Part shown: positions 33,441-42,004 of the stretch, one piece after another
How positions within the stretch are numbered: position 1 is the first letter of the stretch
Layout of the letters: every line of letters starts with the position of its first letter
Source: an uncultured Alistipes sp.
Lineage (GTDB): Bacteria; Bacteroidota; Bacteroidia; Bacteroidales; Rikenellaceae
Reading direction: 5' to 3'
DNA: 64,000 bases
Assembly: GCA_938014215.1 (NCBI GenBank)
Contig: CALLRW010000041.1
Location: 372,001 to 436,000 of the forward strand
Notes under the pieces: model-generated
What the model saw: only the letters and a program-made list of their open reading frames with translations
What the model was told of the DNA's origin: nothing
Databases searched by the model: none
Translations under genes and position numbers: made by a program

Positions 33441-34068
33441 CCTCCTGGCAGGCATCGGCACGGCGTCGGCTGCCGGGCCGGAGACATTCCTCCCCGCGGA
33501 GGAGGGAGGCAGGGCGCAATATACGGTGACGATCGGCTGGAAGCAGGCCCGCATCTCGGGAATCTGCATCATGAAGTCGCTCGGCGGCGAGATCGTCGGG
33601 TCGTTGGTCAACGAGTTCGGAATCCGCGCCTTCGACTTCCGATACGACCCCCGGCGGGAGGTGCTGAAAATCGAAAATCCGATCGGATTCCTCGATCGGT
33701 GGTACATCCGAAAGGGGCTGCGCAGCGATCTGCGGATCCTTTTCCGGGCCGCCGACGGAGTGCTCCCCTGCGAGCGCGGCTGCCGGCGCATCGAGCGGCT
33801 CGACGACGGGTCGCTGCAGCTCGAAAACCGGAGGCGCAGGTTGAGTTACCGATTCTCGCCGATGGACCCGGTTCGAAAGGCATCGCACGGGCCGGAGCAA
33901 CAGGGAGAGCAGGGACAACAGGAGGAGCAGGAACAACCGGGGCAACAGAGGCCGCAAACGATACGGGAGCAACTGGGAGATCAGGGACAACAGGAGATGC
34001 AGGAGCAACAGGAGATACGGGGGCAACAGGCCCCGCAGGAATCACGCCCGCAGGAGCCTCAAAAATAG
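33403..34068 (+). CDS. secreted LolA-partner protein with Gln-rich repetitive tail
   Basis: A 221-residue protein overlapping the LolA-like gene by 38 bp. Signal peptide: SCLLWISLLAGIGTASA. The folded part (about 24-160) is beta-rich (YTVTIGWKQARISGICIMKSLGGEIVGSLVNEFGIRAFDFRY). I do not recognise it beyond its place after LolA, where other clusters have small outer-membrane lipoproteins. The last 55 residues are a Gln/Glu/Gly/Pro repeat that is translated from the same DNA as a Gly-X-Thr-rich reading in the frame of the next gene. Confidence 0.68.
   Translation: MSSWTSSCLLWISLLAGIGTASAAGPETFLPAEEGGRAQYTVTIGWKQARISGICIMKSLGGEIVGSLVNEFGIRAFDFRYDPRREVLKIENPIGFLDRWYIRKGLRSDLRILFRAADGVLPCERGCRRIERLDDGSLQLENRRRRLSYRFSPMDPVRKASHGPEQQGEQGQQEEQEQPGQQRPQTIREQLGDQGQQEMQEQQEIRGQQAPQESRPQEPQK
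33890..34065 (+). repeat. low-complexity repeat open in two frames
   Basis: Short degenerate repeats built on units such as GGGACAACAGGAG (seen at about 33908 and 33984) cover the 3' end of the LolA-partner gene. The gene frame gives Gln/Glu-rich sequence. The next gene's frame is also open and gives GATGRAGTTGGAGTTGATE-type sequence. Confidence 0.75.
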
Positions 34069-34166
34069 AGAGACGGGACAAGGGCGGGGACAGGCGGTTG
34101 GAAAAGACCGTCGGGCCGGCCCCGCGAACAACACGTTTGGAGAACCCGCAAACGACACGTAAAGAG

Positions 34167-34550
34167 ATGAAACTACGCAATGGATTTTACAGGATCGAAC
34201 AGCAGGAAGAGACTCCCGAAGGGCTTTGTTTCCGCCTGAAGCTCGATCCGCAGCATACGATCTACCGGGCACACTTCCCCGGGAACCCCATCACGCCCGG
34301 CGTCTGCATCATCCAGATGGTTGCGGAGCTGCTCGAAGTGACGGCCGGATGCCCGGTGGAACTGCGTCGCGTGGGAAACGTCAAGTTCCTCAACGTCCTC
34401 TCGCCCGTGGAGCATCCCGAAGCCGAGGTCTTCTTCCGAAGCCGGGAGCATGCCGACGGACAGTGGAAAATCAAGGCGACGGTCCGAAGCGGCGAGGTGA
34501 CCTTTGCCCAATTGTCAATGATCCTCGAAGATGGCGGCGATGAACAATAA
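34167..34550 (+). CDS. FabA/FabZ-like hotdog dehydratase (DH-2)
   Basis: A 127-residue hotdog protein with the canonical dehydratase motif HTIYRAHFPGNPITPGVCIIQMVAELLE, containing the catalytic His of HFPG. The acidic partner usually found in the central helix is shifted (Gln then Glu), as in ApeI-type proteins. The ATG at 34167 fits the family start, but the frame is open far upstream (to 33699) through the repetitive tail of the previous gene, so a longer protein with a collagen-like leader cannot be excluded. Overlaps the glycosyltransferase by 20 bp. Confidence 0.8.
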   Translation: MKLRNGFYRIEQQEETPEGLCFRLKLDPQHTIYRAHFPGNPITPGVCIIQMVAELLEVTAGCPVELRRVGNVKFLNVLSPVEHPEAEVFFRSREHADGQWKIKATVRSGEVTFAQLSMILEDGGDEQ

Positions 34551-35283
34551 GGAGGCCGGCGAGGTGCGACTCTGCGCCGTGATCCCCACCTACAACAACG
34601 CCGGGACGATCCTCGACGTCGTGAAGGGGGTTCTCAGGCAGCTGCCCGACGTGGTGGTGGTCATCGACGGCTCGACCGACCGGACGGACGAACTCCTCGC
34701 CGAGGCGGAGTTTCCCGTGCGCGTGGTCCGCAACGAGCGGAACCGCGGAAAAGGGGTGGCGCTGCAACGCGGGTTCCGGGCCGCCCGCATGGCTGGGTTC
34801 ACCCACGCCGTGACGATCGATGCCGACGGTCAGCACCTCCCCGAAGATCTCCCCCGAATGATCGACGAGGCGCGGCGGGATCCCTCGGCCCTGATCGTCG
34901 GAAGCCGCCCGCTCGTCCACGAAAACATGCCCCGCGGAAACACCTTCGCAAACCGCTTCTCGAACTTCTGGTTCCGGATCCAGACCGGAATCGCTCTGCC
35001 CGATACCCAGACCGGGCTGCGCATATACCCCCTCCGCCGAATGCACGGCGAACGGTGGATGACCTCCCGTTACGAGGCCGAACTCGAACTGCTTGTCGCC
35101 GCAGCCTGGGCCGGAGTCCCGCTCCGACCGGTCACCGTCCGCGTCCGGTACCCCGAAAACCGCGTCAGCCACTTCCGCCCGACGCTCGACTTCGTACGCA
35201 TCTCGATCCTTAATACCGTGCTGTGTCTGTTGGCCGTCGTCTACGGCTGGCCCCGGACCCTGCTCAGAAAATGGTTTCAATGA
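34531..35283 (+). CDS. GT2 glycosyltransferase (dolichol-phosphate-mannosyltransferase-like)
   Basis: A 250-residue GT-A enzyme: VIPTYNNAGTILDVV (nucleotide-sugar binding), VVIDGSTDRTDELL, the metal-binding DADGQH motif (ITIDADGQHLPED-type segment, here VTIDADGQH), and the acceptor-side TQTGLRIYPLRRM. A C-terminal hydrophobic stretch (LNTVLCLLAVVYGW) may anchor it. Similar enzymes are found in flexirubin-type clusters. It could add a sugar to the pigment or its lipid anchor, which would be unlike the classical aryl-polyene product. Confidence 0.88.
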   Translation: MAAMNNKEAGEVRLCAVIPTYNNAGTILDVVKGVLRQLPDVVVVIDGSTDRTDELLAEAEFPVRVVRNERNRGKGVALQRGFRAARMAGFTHAVTIDADGQHLPEDLPRMIDEARRDPSALIVGSRPLVHENMPRGNTFANRFSNFWFRIQTGIALPDTQTGLRIYPLRRMHGERWMTSRYEAELELLVAAAWAGVPLRPVTVRVRYPENRVSHFRPTLDFVRISILNTVLCLLAVVYGWPRTLLRKWFQ

Positions 35284-36524
35284 GTGCCGATATCCATACC
35301 TCACGCACCGTGCCGCTGACGGCCAAACGATTCGCATACTCGCTCTATGCGATCCTGTTCCTCTGTGTGAGCATGTTCCTCGTGGTGCTGCCCGCGGTCT
35401 ATCTCTACTTCCTCATCGGGCCTGTCACCGAAAAAAAACGACGGCGGCTGCACCGGTTCATCTGCCGCGCCTCGCGCTTCGTCGTGCGGCGCGTGCCCGG
35501 AACCCGGTTCGTGCTGAACAACCGGGTCGGCGAACGGTTCGAAAAACCCGCCGTCATCCTCAGCAACCATCAGTCGCATCTCGATCTGATGTGTCTGCTG
35601 ATGCTCTCGCCTCGGCTCGTCGTGCTGACAAACGACTGGGTGCACCGAAACCCGATCTACGGGCTGGTCATCCGCCGAGCGGAATTCTACACCGTCTCGG
35701 ACGGCATCGAGGCCAACCTCGACCGGCTGGCCGACCTCGTCCGACGCGGTTACTCGATCGTCGTCTTCCCGGAGGGGACCCGCTCGCCCGACTGCCGCAT
35801 CCTCCGCTTCCACCGCGGAGCCTTCTATCTGGCTGAAAAACTCGGGCTCGATCTGCTGCCCGTCTTCCTGCACGGGGTCGGGCATGTCCTCCCCAAGCAG
35901 GACTTCATGCTCCGCGAAGGGGAAATGTATACCGAAATCGGACGGCGCATCACGCCCGACGACCCGGCCTGGGGTGCGGATTTCAAGGCCCGCACATCTG
36001 CCGTGCGGAAACTCTATCTGCGTCATTATGCCGAGATCTGTGAACAACGCGAGGGGGCCGACTACTATGCCTGGTATGTCATCGAGAAGTACCGGACGGC
36101 CGGTTGCGGCGCCCGGCGCGCCTGCCGGAGGCTGTTGCGGCGGAACGCCAACTTCCGCGAGGTGATCGACCGGCGGGTGGAGGCAGCGGCCGTCTGTGTG
36201 GAGCAGGCCGGAGCGGGCGAATTCGCCCTGCTCTATGCGCTGGTCCACCCGCAGGTCGAGGTCCACACCCTCGAGAGCGATCCGCGGCTGCGGCGGCGGG
36301 CCTGCCGGGCGCTGTCGCTGCCCCGGAACCTCCATCCGCATGCCGCGGAGGAGGAGCTGCCCGACGGAATCTCGATCCGGTACCGGCTCGTCGGTGTCGG
36401 TGAGGCGGAGAAACCGGCTGCGGGGCCGGCCGTGAAACCAGTCGCGGGAAAAAAGACAAAAGAAGAGAGCGGGAAAAAGAGTCCGGAAGAGGACGTGAAG
36501 ATTATAAACGTTATGGTACGATGA
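35280..36524 (+). CDS. PlsC-like acyltransferase with Rossmann-like C-terminal module
   Basis: A 414-residue inner-membrane protein coupled to the glycosyltransferase by a 4-bp overlap. A membrane span (about 20-45) precedes the PlsC domain with NHQSHLD (about 96-102) and FPEGTRS (about 163-169). From about residue 260 a second module begins, containing GAGEFALLYALVHPQVEVHTLESD (about 311-334) and LPRNLH. It looks like a SAM- or nucleotide-binding fold and recurs at the C-terminus of the MMPL fusion protein. The tail (about 380-414) is charged and low-complexity (GKKTKEESGKKSPEED). The acyltransferase core is certain; the second module is unexplained. Confidence 0.8.
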   Translation: MSADIHTSRTVPLTAKRFAYSLYAILFLCVSMFLVVLPAVYLYFLIGPVTEKKRRRLHRFICRASRFVVRRVPGTRFVLNNRVGERFEKPAVILSNHQSHLDLMCLLMLSPRLVVLTNDWVHRNPIYGLVIRRAEFYTVSDGIEANLDRLADLVRRGYSIVVFPEGTRSPDCRILRFHRGAFYLAEKLGLDLLPVFLHGVGHVLPKQDFMLREGEMYTEIGRRITPDDPAWGADFKARTSAVRKLYLRHYAEICEQREGADYYAWYVIEKYRTAGCGARRACRRLLRRNANFREVIDRRVEAAAVCVEQAGAGEFALLYALVHPQVEVHTLESDPRLRRRACRALSLPRNLHPHAAEEELPDGISIRYRLVGVGEAEKPAAGPAVKPVAGKKTKEESGKKSPEEDVKIINVMVR

Positions 36525-38017
36525 AAGGTCGTTGCATCCTCATAGGCAGTGGTCTGGGCGGGTTGTCGTGCGGTGCGGTACTCGCCCGGAACGGCTACGA
36601 CGTCACGATCCTCGAGCAGGATGCCCGGATCGGAGGGTGTCTGCAGTGCTTCCACCGCGGCGGCGCAAAGTTCGAAACCGGCATGCACTTCATCGGCTGT
36701 TGCGAGCCGGGGCAGGTCGTCGACCAGCTGCTGCGCTATCTCGAAGTCAGGGAGGGGCTGCGGCTTCGCGAACTCGATCCGACGGGGTATGAGGTGATTG
36801 CCCTGCGCGGCGAGCGGTTCCATTTCGCACGCGGGCGTGAGGCCTTCATCGAGGGGCTGGTCGAGCGGTTCCCCGCCGAGCGCGACTCGCTGGAGGCCTA
36901 CTACGATCTGGTCGAAAGGGTCGCTGCGTCGTCGGCGCTCCACGCCCTGCAGGCCGGTGGGTCGGATCTAGCCCTGCTCACCGAATACCAGCTGCGGAGC
37001 ATCAACTCCGTCCTCGACGGGCTGATCCGCGATCCGCTGCTGCGCGACGTTCTGGTCGGGGATCTCCCCCTCTACGCCGCCGAACGCGACCGGACCCCAT
37101 TCGCGACACACGCCTTCATCACCGACCTCTACAACCACGGTGCGTACCGCTTTGTCGGCGGAAGCGACGCACTGGCCGAGGCGCTGGCCAACACCGTGAG
37201 GCGGTACGGCGGGAGGATCCTCACCGGGAGGAGGGTCGTCAGGATCGATTGCGATGCGGTCCGCGCCCGCGCGGTGGAGACCGCCGACGGTGAGCGGTTC
37301 GAGGCCGATCTGGTCATCTCGAGCGCCCACCCGCGGCGTACGCTCGAGATGATCGACAGCCAGCTGATCCGCCCCGCCTATCGCCGCCGCATCGAGGCAA
37401 TGCGCAACACGACGGCCTGCTTCTCGCTCTACCTCCGCTTCCGCGACGGGGCCGTTCCGTACATGAACCACAACTTCTTCGGGTACACGGGAGACTCGCC
37501 CTGGGGGTGCGAAGCGTACACCGGGCAGGACTGGCCCCGCGGGTATCTCTACATGCACACGTGTCACGACGAAGAGGAGAGGTGGGCCCGCGCCGGCGTG
37601 GTGATCTCCTACATGTCGTTCGACGAGATGATGCCCTGGATCGATACCCGCGTGGGGAATCGCGGCGAGGAGTACGAAGCCTTCAAGCGGCAGCGCGCCC
37701 AACGCCTGCTCGAGGCCGTCGAACGCGAATTCCCGGGCCTCGGCCGGCAGGTGGAGGCCTCGTGGAGCGCCACGCCGCTCACCTACCGCGACTACACCGG
37801 GACGGAATGCGGATCGATATACGGCGTCGTCCACGACGTCGGCGGAGGCCTCGGAAGCCGCATCTCGCACCGCACGCGCATCCCCAATCTGCTGCTCACG
37901 GGGCAGAACGTCAACTCGCACGGCATTCTCGGCGTACTGGTCGGAACGCTCCTTACCTGCGGCGAGGTGATCGGGGCGCAAACCATTCTGGAACAGATCA
38001 AAAAAGCCAACTCATGA
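36521..38017 (+). CDS. CrtI-like FAD-dependent oxidoreductase 1
   Basis: A 498-residue flavoprotein of the phytoene-desaturase/retinol-saturase group. The N-terminal FAD motif GSGLGGLSCGAVLARNGYDVTILEQD is followed by the family segment GGCLQCFHRGGAKFETGMHFIG. The C-terminal FAD contact region reads PNLLLTGQNVNSHGILGVLVGTL. Roles could be desaturation, isomerisation or saturation of the polyene. It overlaps both neighbours by 4 bp. The next gene is a paralogue. Confidence 0.87.
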   Translation: MKGRCILIGSGLGGLSCGAVLARNGYDVTILEQDARIGGCLQCFHRGGAKFETGMHFIGCCEPGQVVDQLLRYLEVREGLRLRELDPTGYEVIALRGERFHFARGREAFIEGLVERFPAERDSLEAYYDLVERVAASSALHALQAGGSDLALLTEYQLRSINSVLDGLIRDPLLRDVLVGDLPLYAAERDRTPFATHAFITDLYNHGAYRFVGGSDALAEALANTVRRYGGRILTGRRVVRIDCDAVRARAVETADGERFEADLVISSAHPRRTLEMIDSQLIRPAYRRRIEAMRNTTACFSLYLRFRDGAVPYMNHNFFGYTGDSPWGCEAYTGQDWPRGYLYMHTCHDEEERWARAGVVISYMSFDEMMPWIDTRVGNRGEEYEAFKRQRAQRLLEAVEREFPGLGRQVEASWSATPLTYRDYTGTECGSIYGVVHDVGGGLGSRISHRTRIPNLLLTGQNVNSHGILGVLVGTLLTCGEVIGAQTILEQIKKANS

Positions 38018-39534
38018 ACGAATCGGTCCTTATCATCGGCGGCGGTCTGGGCGGGCTCTTCACCGGAGCCCTGCTCGCCAAAAACGGACGGCACGTCACG
38101 GTGCTCGAGAAAAATACGACGATCGGCGGAGGGTTGCAGACGTTCGTCCGCAACGGCCTCCGCTTCGAAACCGGCATGCACATGCTCGGCGGATTCCGAA
38201 AAGGCGGCTCCCTCTTCCGGATCTGCCACTATCTGGGGATTCTCGACCGGCTGAGGATCCGGCCGACCGATCCCCTCTGCATGGACTCGCTGCACTATCT
38301 CGACGAAGGCGAACACTACGAGATCCCGGGAGGCAGGGAACCTTTCACGGAGTACTTCGCACGGCTATTCCCCCACGAGGCCGACGGAATCCGCCGCTAT
38401 GTCGATGCGCTGTACGACCTCTCGGAGGAGGTCGGGCTCTTCTATCTGCGCGAAGACACCGCCTCGATCTTCGCCCACTCGGAGGAGTTTCTGCAGCCGG
38501 CCGACGAGTTCATTGCCCGGTTTGTCGGCGACAGCCGCCTGCGGGACATTCTGGCCTACATGAACCCCATGTACGGCGGAGTGGCGCACCATACGCCGGC
38601 CTATATTCATGCACTGGTCAACGTGCTGTACATCAACGGAGAGGATCGTTTCGAGGAGGGCAGTTCGCAGCTGGCCGACGCCCTGGCCGGGGTGATCCGC
38701 GAGGCGGGCGGCGAGGTGATCACCCGGGCCCGCGTCGAGGCGATCGACTGCCGCGAACGCTCGATCCGCAGCGTCTCGACCTCCGACGGCCGCCAATTCT
38801 CGGCCGACCGCTACATCGCGGCCATCCACCCCTGCACGCTCCTCGGGTTGCTCCCCGAAGATGCCCTGCCCCGCGCCTACCGGAACCGGCTCAACGAAAT
38901 CCCGAACAGCTACTCGGCCTTCACGCTCTATCTGAAACTCCGCCCGGAGAGCTTCCCCTACATCAACCACACGTGTTACTGCCAGAAGGCCCACGGGATG
39001 GTCTGGGAGTTCGGCCGTTGGGACGAGGAGTGGCCCCGCGGGCTGATGTACATGACCCCGCCCGAACACAACCAGGGGCGGTACAGCCGGCGGATGATCA
39101 TCACCACGCCGATGAGCTTCGAGGCCGTCCGCCGCTGGGAGAAGACCTCCACAGGCCGTCGCGGCGCCGAATACGAGGCCTGGAAACGGGAGATGGCCGA
39201 ACGGATCCTCGACTGCATGGAGCGCATCCATCCCGGATTCCGGTCGGTGATCGAGGCCTGCACAACCTCCAGCCCCCTCACCATCCGCGACTACTACGGC
39301 GTCAAGCAGGGGTCGATGTACGGATTCAGCAAGGATGCCTGCCAGATCGCTCTCTCGCAGGTGCCGATCGTGACCAAGATCCGGAACCTGCTCCTCACCG
39401 GGCAGAACATCAACCTCCACGGCATCTGCGGCGTGCCCCTCACGGCCATCAATACGGCCGAGGTGATCGTCGGCCAAAACCAACTGATTCGTGCCATCAA
39501 CAACCAATACACCATGGACTATGAAAACCGCTGA
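38014..39534 (+). CDS. CrtI-like FAD-dependent oxidoreductase 2
   Basis: A 506-residue paralogue of the preceding gene with the same layout: GGGLGGLFTGALLAKNGRHVTVLEKN at the N-terminus, TIGGGLQTFVRNGLRFETGMHMLGG next, and NLLLTGQNINLHGICGVPLTAINTAE near the end. The two proteins have clearly diverged, so a heterodimer or two successive steps on the polyene are both possible. It overlaps the ligase gene by 14 bp. Confidence 0.87.
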   Translation: MNESVLIIGGGLGGLFTGALLAKNGRHVTVLEKNTTIGGGLQTFVRNGLRFETGMHMLGGFRKGGSLFRICHYLGILDRLRIRPTDPLCMDSLHYLDEGEHYEIPGGREPFTEYFARLFPHEADGIRRYVDALYDLSEEVGLFYLREDTASIFAHSEEFLQPADEFIARFVGDSRLRDILAYMNPMYGGVAHHTPAYIHALVNVLYINGEDRFEEGSSQLADALAGVIREAGGEVITRARVEAIDCRERSIRSVSTSDGRQFSADRYIAAIHPCTLLGLLPEDALPRAYRNRLNEIPNSYSAFTLYLKLRPESFPYINHTCYCQKAHGMVWEFGRWDEEWPRGLMYMTPPEHNQGRYSRRMIITTPMSFEAVRRWEKTSTGRRGAEYEAWKREMAERILDCMERIHPGFRSVIEACTTSSPLTIRDYYGVKQGSMYGFSKDACQIALSQVPIVTKIRNLLLTGQNINLHGICGVPLTAINTAEVIVGQNQLIRAINNQYTMDYENR

Positions 39535-40828
39535 ACCCGATATCGAATTCCAGTCGCCCGAAGCGATCAAGGCCTGTCAGGAACAGCTCCTGCAGCGCGC
39601 CCTGCACTATCTGGCCGGCCACTCGGCCTACTACCGCCGGATGTTCGACCGCTATGAAATCCGAATCGACCAGATCCGCCACATCGAAGACCTCGTCAAG
39701 ATCCCATTCACCGAAAAGAAGGATCTCCAGCTCTTCAACGAGGAGTTCCTTTGCTGCCCCCGCGAGAAGATCATCGACTATGTCACCACCTCCGGAACGC
39801 TGGGCGATCCGGTCACCTTCGGATGCACGGAGGCCGACCTCCAGCGGCTCGCCTACAACGAGAAAAAATCGTTCGCCTGCGCCGGCCTGAGACCCGGAAA
39901 CATCGTCCAGCTGATGACCACGCTCGACAAGCGGTTCATGGCCGGGCTGGCCTACTTCCTCGGCATCCGCGAGCTGGGCGCCAGCGTCATCCGCGTCGGA
40001 AACGGTATTCCCGAGCTGCAGTGGGACACGATCCGCAGGCTCCGACCCGATACGATCATGTGCGTGCCGTCGTTCATCCTGCGGCTCATCCAGTATGCCG
40101 AAGAGCACGGGATCGACTACCGAAACAGCAGCGTACGTCGCATCATCGGTATCGGCGAGGGGCTGCGCGAACAGGACTTCTCGCTCAATCTGCTCGGGCA
40201 GCGCATCCGCGAAAAGTGGGACGTCGACCTCTTCGCCACCTACTCTTCGACGGAGATGGGGGCCACCTTCTCGGAGTGTCCCTACGGCTGCGGCGGGCAT
40301 ATCCATCCCGAACTGATCATCGTCGAGATCATCGGAGAGGACAACCTCCCGGTGCCCGACGGCGAATACGGCGAAATCGTCGTCACGACGCTCGGCGTCG
40401 AGGGAATGCCCCTGCTGCGGTTCCGGACCGGTGACATCGCCGCAAAACGCACCGAACAGTGCCGTTGCGGCCGCTGGTCGTTCCGCCTCACACCGCTCAT
40501 CGGCCGGAAACACAACATGATCAAACTCAAGGGGACGACGCTCTATCCACCGGCCCTGAACGACGTGCTGGACAATACACCCTACGTCGAAAACTACGTC
40601 ATCGTGGTCGAGGAGAGCGATGCCGGCACCGACCGCGTGATCGTCCGAATCGGCCTCAAGGAGCAGCCGGCGTTCGACGCCGTGAAGGAGCTCAAGGACC
40701 GTTTCCGGTCGCGGATCCGTGTCGCCCCCGAGGTGGAGATCCTCCCCGTCGAGGAGATCCGAAAAATCAACTTCCCGGCCAAAAGCCGAAAACCCGTCAA
40801 GTTCATCGATAACCGAAAAAAAGCATGA
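39521..40828 (+). CDS. PaaK-like AMP-forming ligase (aryl acid activation)
   Basis: A 435-residue adenylate-forming enzyme of the phenylacetate-CoA-ligase group. The ATP motif is YVTTSGTLGDPVTFG (about residues 87-101), the second motif is ATYSSTEMGATFSECPYGCGGH, and the hinge/adenylate region GMPLLRFRTGDIAAKRTEQCRCG carries the family cysteines. The catalytic lysine region is HNMIKLKGTTLYPPALNDVL. It is the obvious enzyme to activate 4-coumarate made by the ammonia-lyase, loading CoA or ACP-1. The start at 39521 overlaps the previous gene. Confidence 0.86.
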   Translation: MKTAEPDIEFQSPEAIKACQEQLLQRALHYLAGHSAYYRRMFDRYEIRIDQIRHIEDLVKIPFTEKKDLQLFNEEFLCCPREKIIDYVTTSGTLGDPVTFGCTEADLQRLAYNEKKSFACAGLRPGNIVQLMTTLDKRFMAGLAYFLGIRELGASVIRVGNGIPELQWDTIRRLRPDTIMCVPSFILRLIQYAEEHGIDYRNSSVRRIIGIGEGLREQDFSLNLLGQRIREKWDVDLFATYSSTEMGATFSECPYGCGGHIHPELIIVEIIGEDNLPVPDGEYGEIVVTTLGVEGMPLLRFRTGDIAAKRTEQCRCGRWSFRLTPLIGRKHNMIKLKGTTLYPPALNDVLDNTPYVENYVIVVEESDAGTDRVIVRIGLKEQPAFDAVKELKDRFRSRIRVAPEVEILPVEEIRKINFPAKSRKPVKFIDNRKKA

Positions 40829-41952
40829 CTGAGTCCCAGTTCGACGACATACGTCCCTATCGCGACGAGGAGATCCCCGCCGCCATGAAACGAATCGCCG
40901 CCAGCGAGTTCTTCCCGCTGCTGGCTACCTATGTCTTCCCGGAGGAGGAGCTTGAGACGGTCCGTGGCCGCGTCGCCCGGATCCGGACGACCTACGAATT
41001 CCAGGAGCAGGTGATGAAGCGCGTCAACGAACAGGTCATCGAACGAAGCATCTCGTCGTTCACCTGGGAGGGACTCGACCGCCTCGACCCCGCGCAGCGT
41101 TACCTCTTCGTCTCGAACCACCGCGACATCATGCTCGATGCCTCGCTGCTGCAGTATCTGCTCTTCACGAACGGTCACCAGACCTCGGAGATCACCTTCG
41201 GCGCCAATCTGATGTCCTCGCAGCTGGTCATCGACATCGGAAAGGCCAACAAGATGTTTCGCATCGAACGCGGCGGAAACATGAAGGACTTCTACCGCAG
41301 TTCGCTACACTGTTCGGAGTACATCCGCCACACGATCACCGAAAAACGGCAGTCGGTCTGGATCGCCCAGCGGAACGGCCGCACCAAGGACGGAAACGAT
41401 CTGACGGATCAGGGCATCGTCAAGATGTTCTGCATGAGCAAGCCCTTCGACAAGATCGCCGCCCTGGCCGAATTACACATCGTGCCGATGACGATCAGCT
41501 ACGAGTGGGAACCCTGCGACATCCTCAAGGCCCTCGAACGCTACGAATCGCAGTTCACCCGTTACACCAAAAAGCCCGGCGAGGACCTGAACAGCATCCT
41601 CACCGGAATCCTCCAGCCCAAGGGCGCCGTGCACATCGCTCTGGGCAAACCCCTGGACGAGGAGCTCCTCGCGCAGTTCGACGCCTGCACCCACAACGAA
41701 TACCACAAGCAGGTCACCCGGCTGCTCGACCACGCCATCCGCAGCCAGTACCGCCTCGCCCCGAACAACTACATCGCTCACGACCTGCGGTACGGCCAAC
41801 AGCGCCATGCCGACCGTTACACGCCCGCCCAGAAGGAGGCATTCATCGACCGGCTCGAGGAGCTGGCCCGATTCGAGGTGGACGATGCCGATCAGCTGCG
41901 CGACATCTTCCTCGGGATCTATGCCGCGCCGGTGGAGTACGGCAAAAACTGA
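40825..41952 (+). CDS. PlsB/PlsC-like acyltransferase
   Basis: A 375-residue soluble or peripheral protein with the acyltransferase motif NHRDIMLD (about residues 98-105). A segment IERGGNMKDFYRSSLHCSEYIRHTITEK and VWIAQRNGRTKDGNDLTD follow in the positions of motifs II and III of glycerol-3-phosphate acyltransferases. The C-terminal half is helical and mostly charged. It is a third acyltransferase in the operon, which suggests that the product is fixed to a glycerolipid-like anchor. Overlaps the ligase by 4 bp. Confidence 0.82.
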   Translation: MTESQFDDIRPYRDEEIPAAMKRIAASEFFPLLATYVFPEEELETVRGRVARIRTTYEFQEQVMKRVNEQVIERSISSFTWEGLDRLDPAQRYLFVSNHRDIMLDASLLQYLLFTNGHQTSEITFGANLMSSQLVIDIGKANKMFRIERGGNMKDFYRSSLHCSEYIRHTITEKRQSVWIAQRNGRTKDGNDLTDQGIVKMFCMSKPFDKIAALAELHIVPMTISYEWEPCDILKALERYESQFTRYTKKPGEDLNSILTGILQPKGAVHIALGKPLDEELLAQFDACTHNEYHKQVTRLLDHAIRSQYRLAPNNYIAHDLRYGQQRHADRYTPAQKEAFIDRLEELARFEVDDADQLRDIFLGIYAAPVEYGKN

Positions 41953-42004
41953 TCCCCACAGATAACCGATTCGATCAACTGCTGTCACGTCAATTCGAAA
42001 CTCC

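Noticed and set aside
33699..34166. An N-terminal collagen-like extension of the DH-2 dehydratase
   Set aside because: DH-2 has the normal family length from 34167, and the upstream part overlaps the LolA-partner gene. Kept only as a possible slip product, not as a gene.
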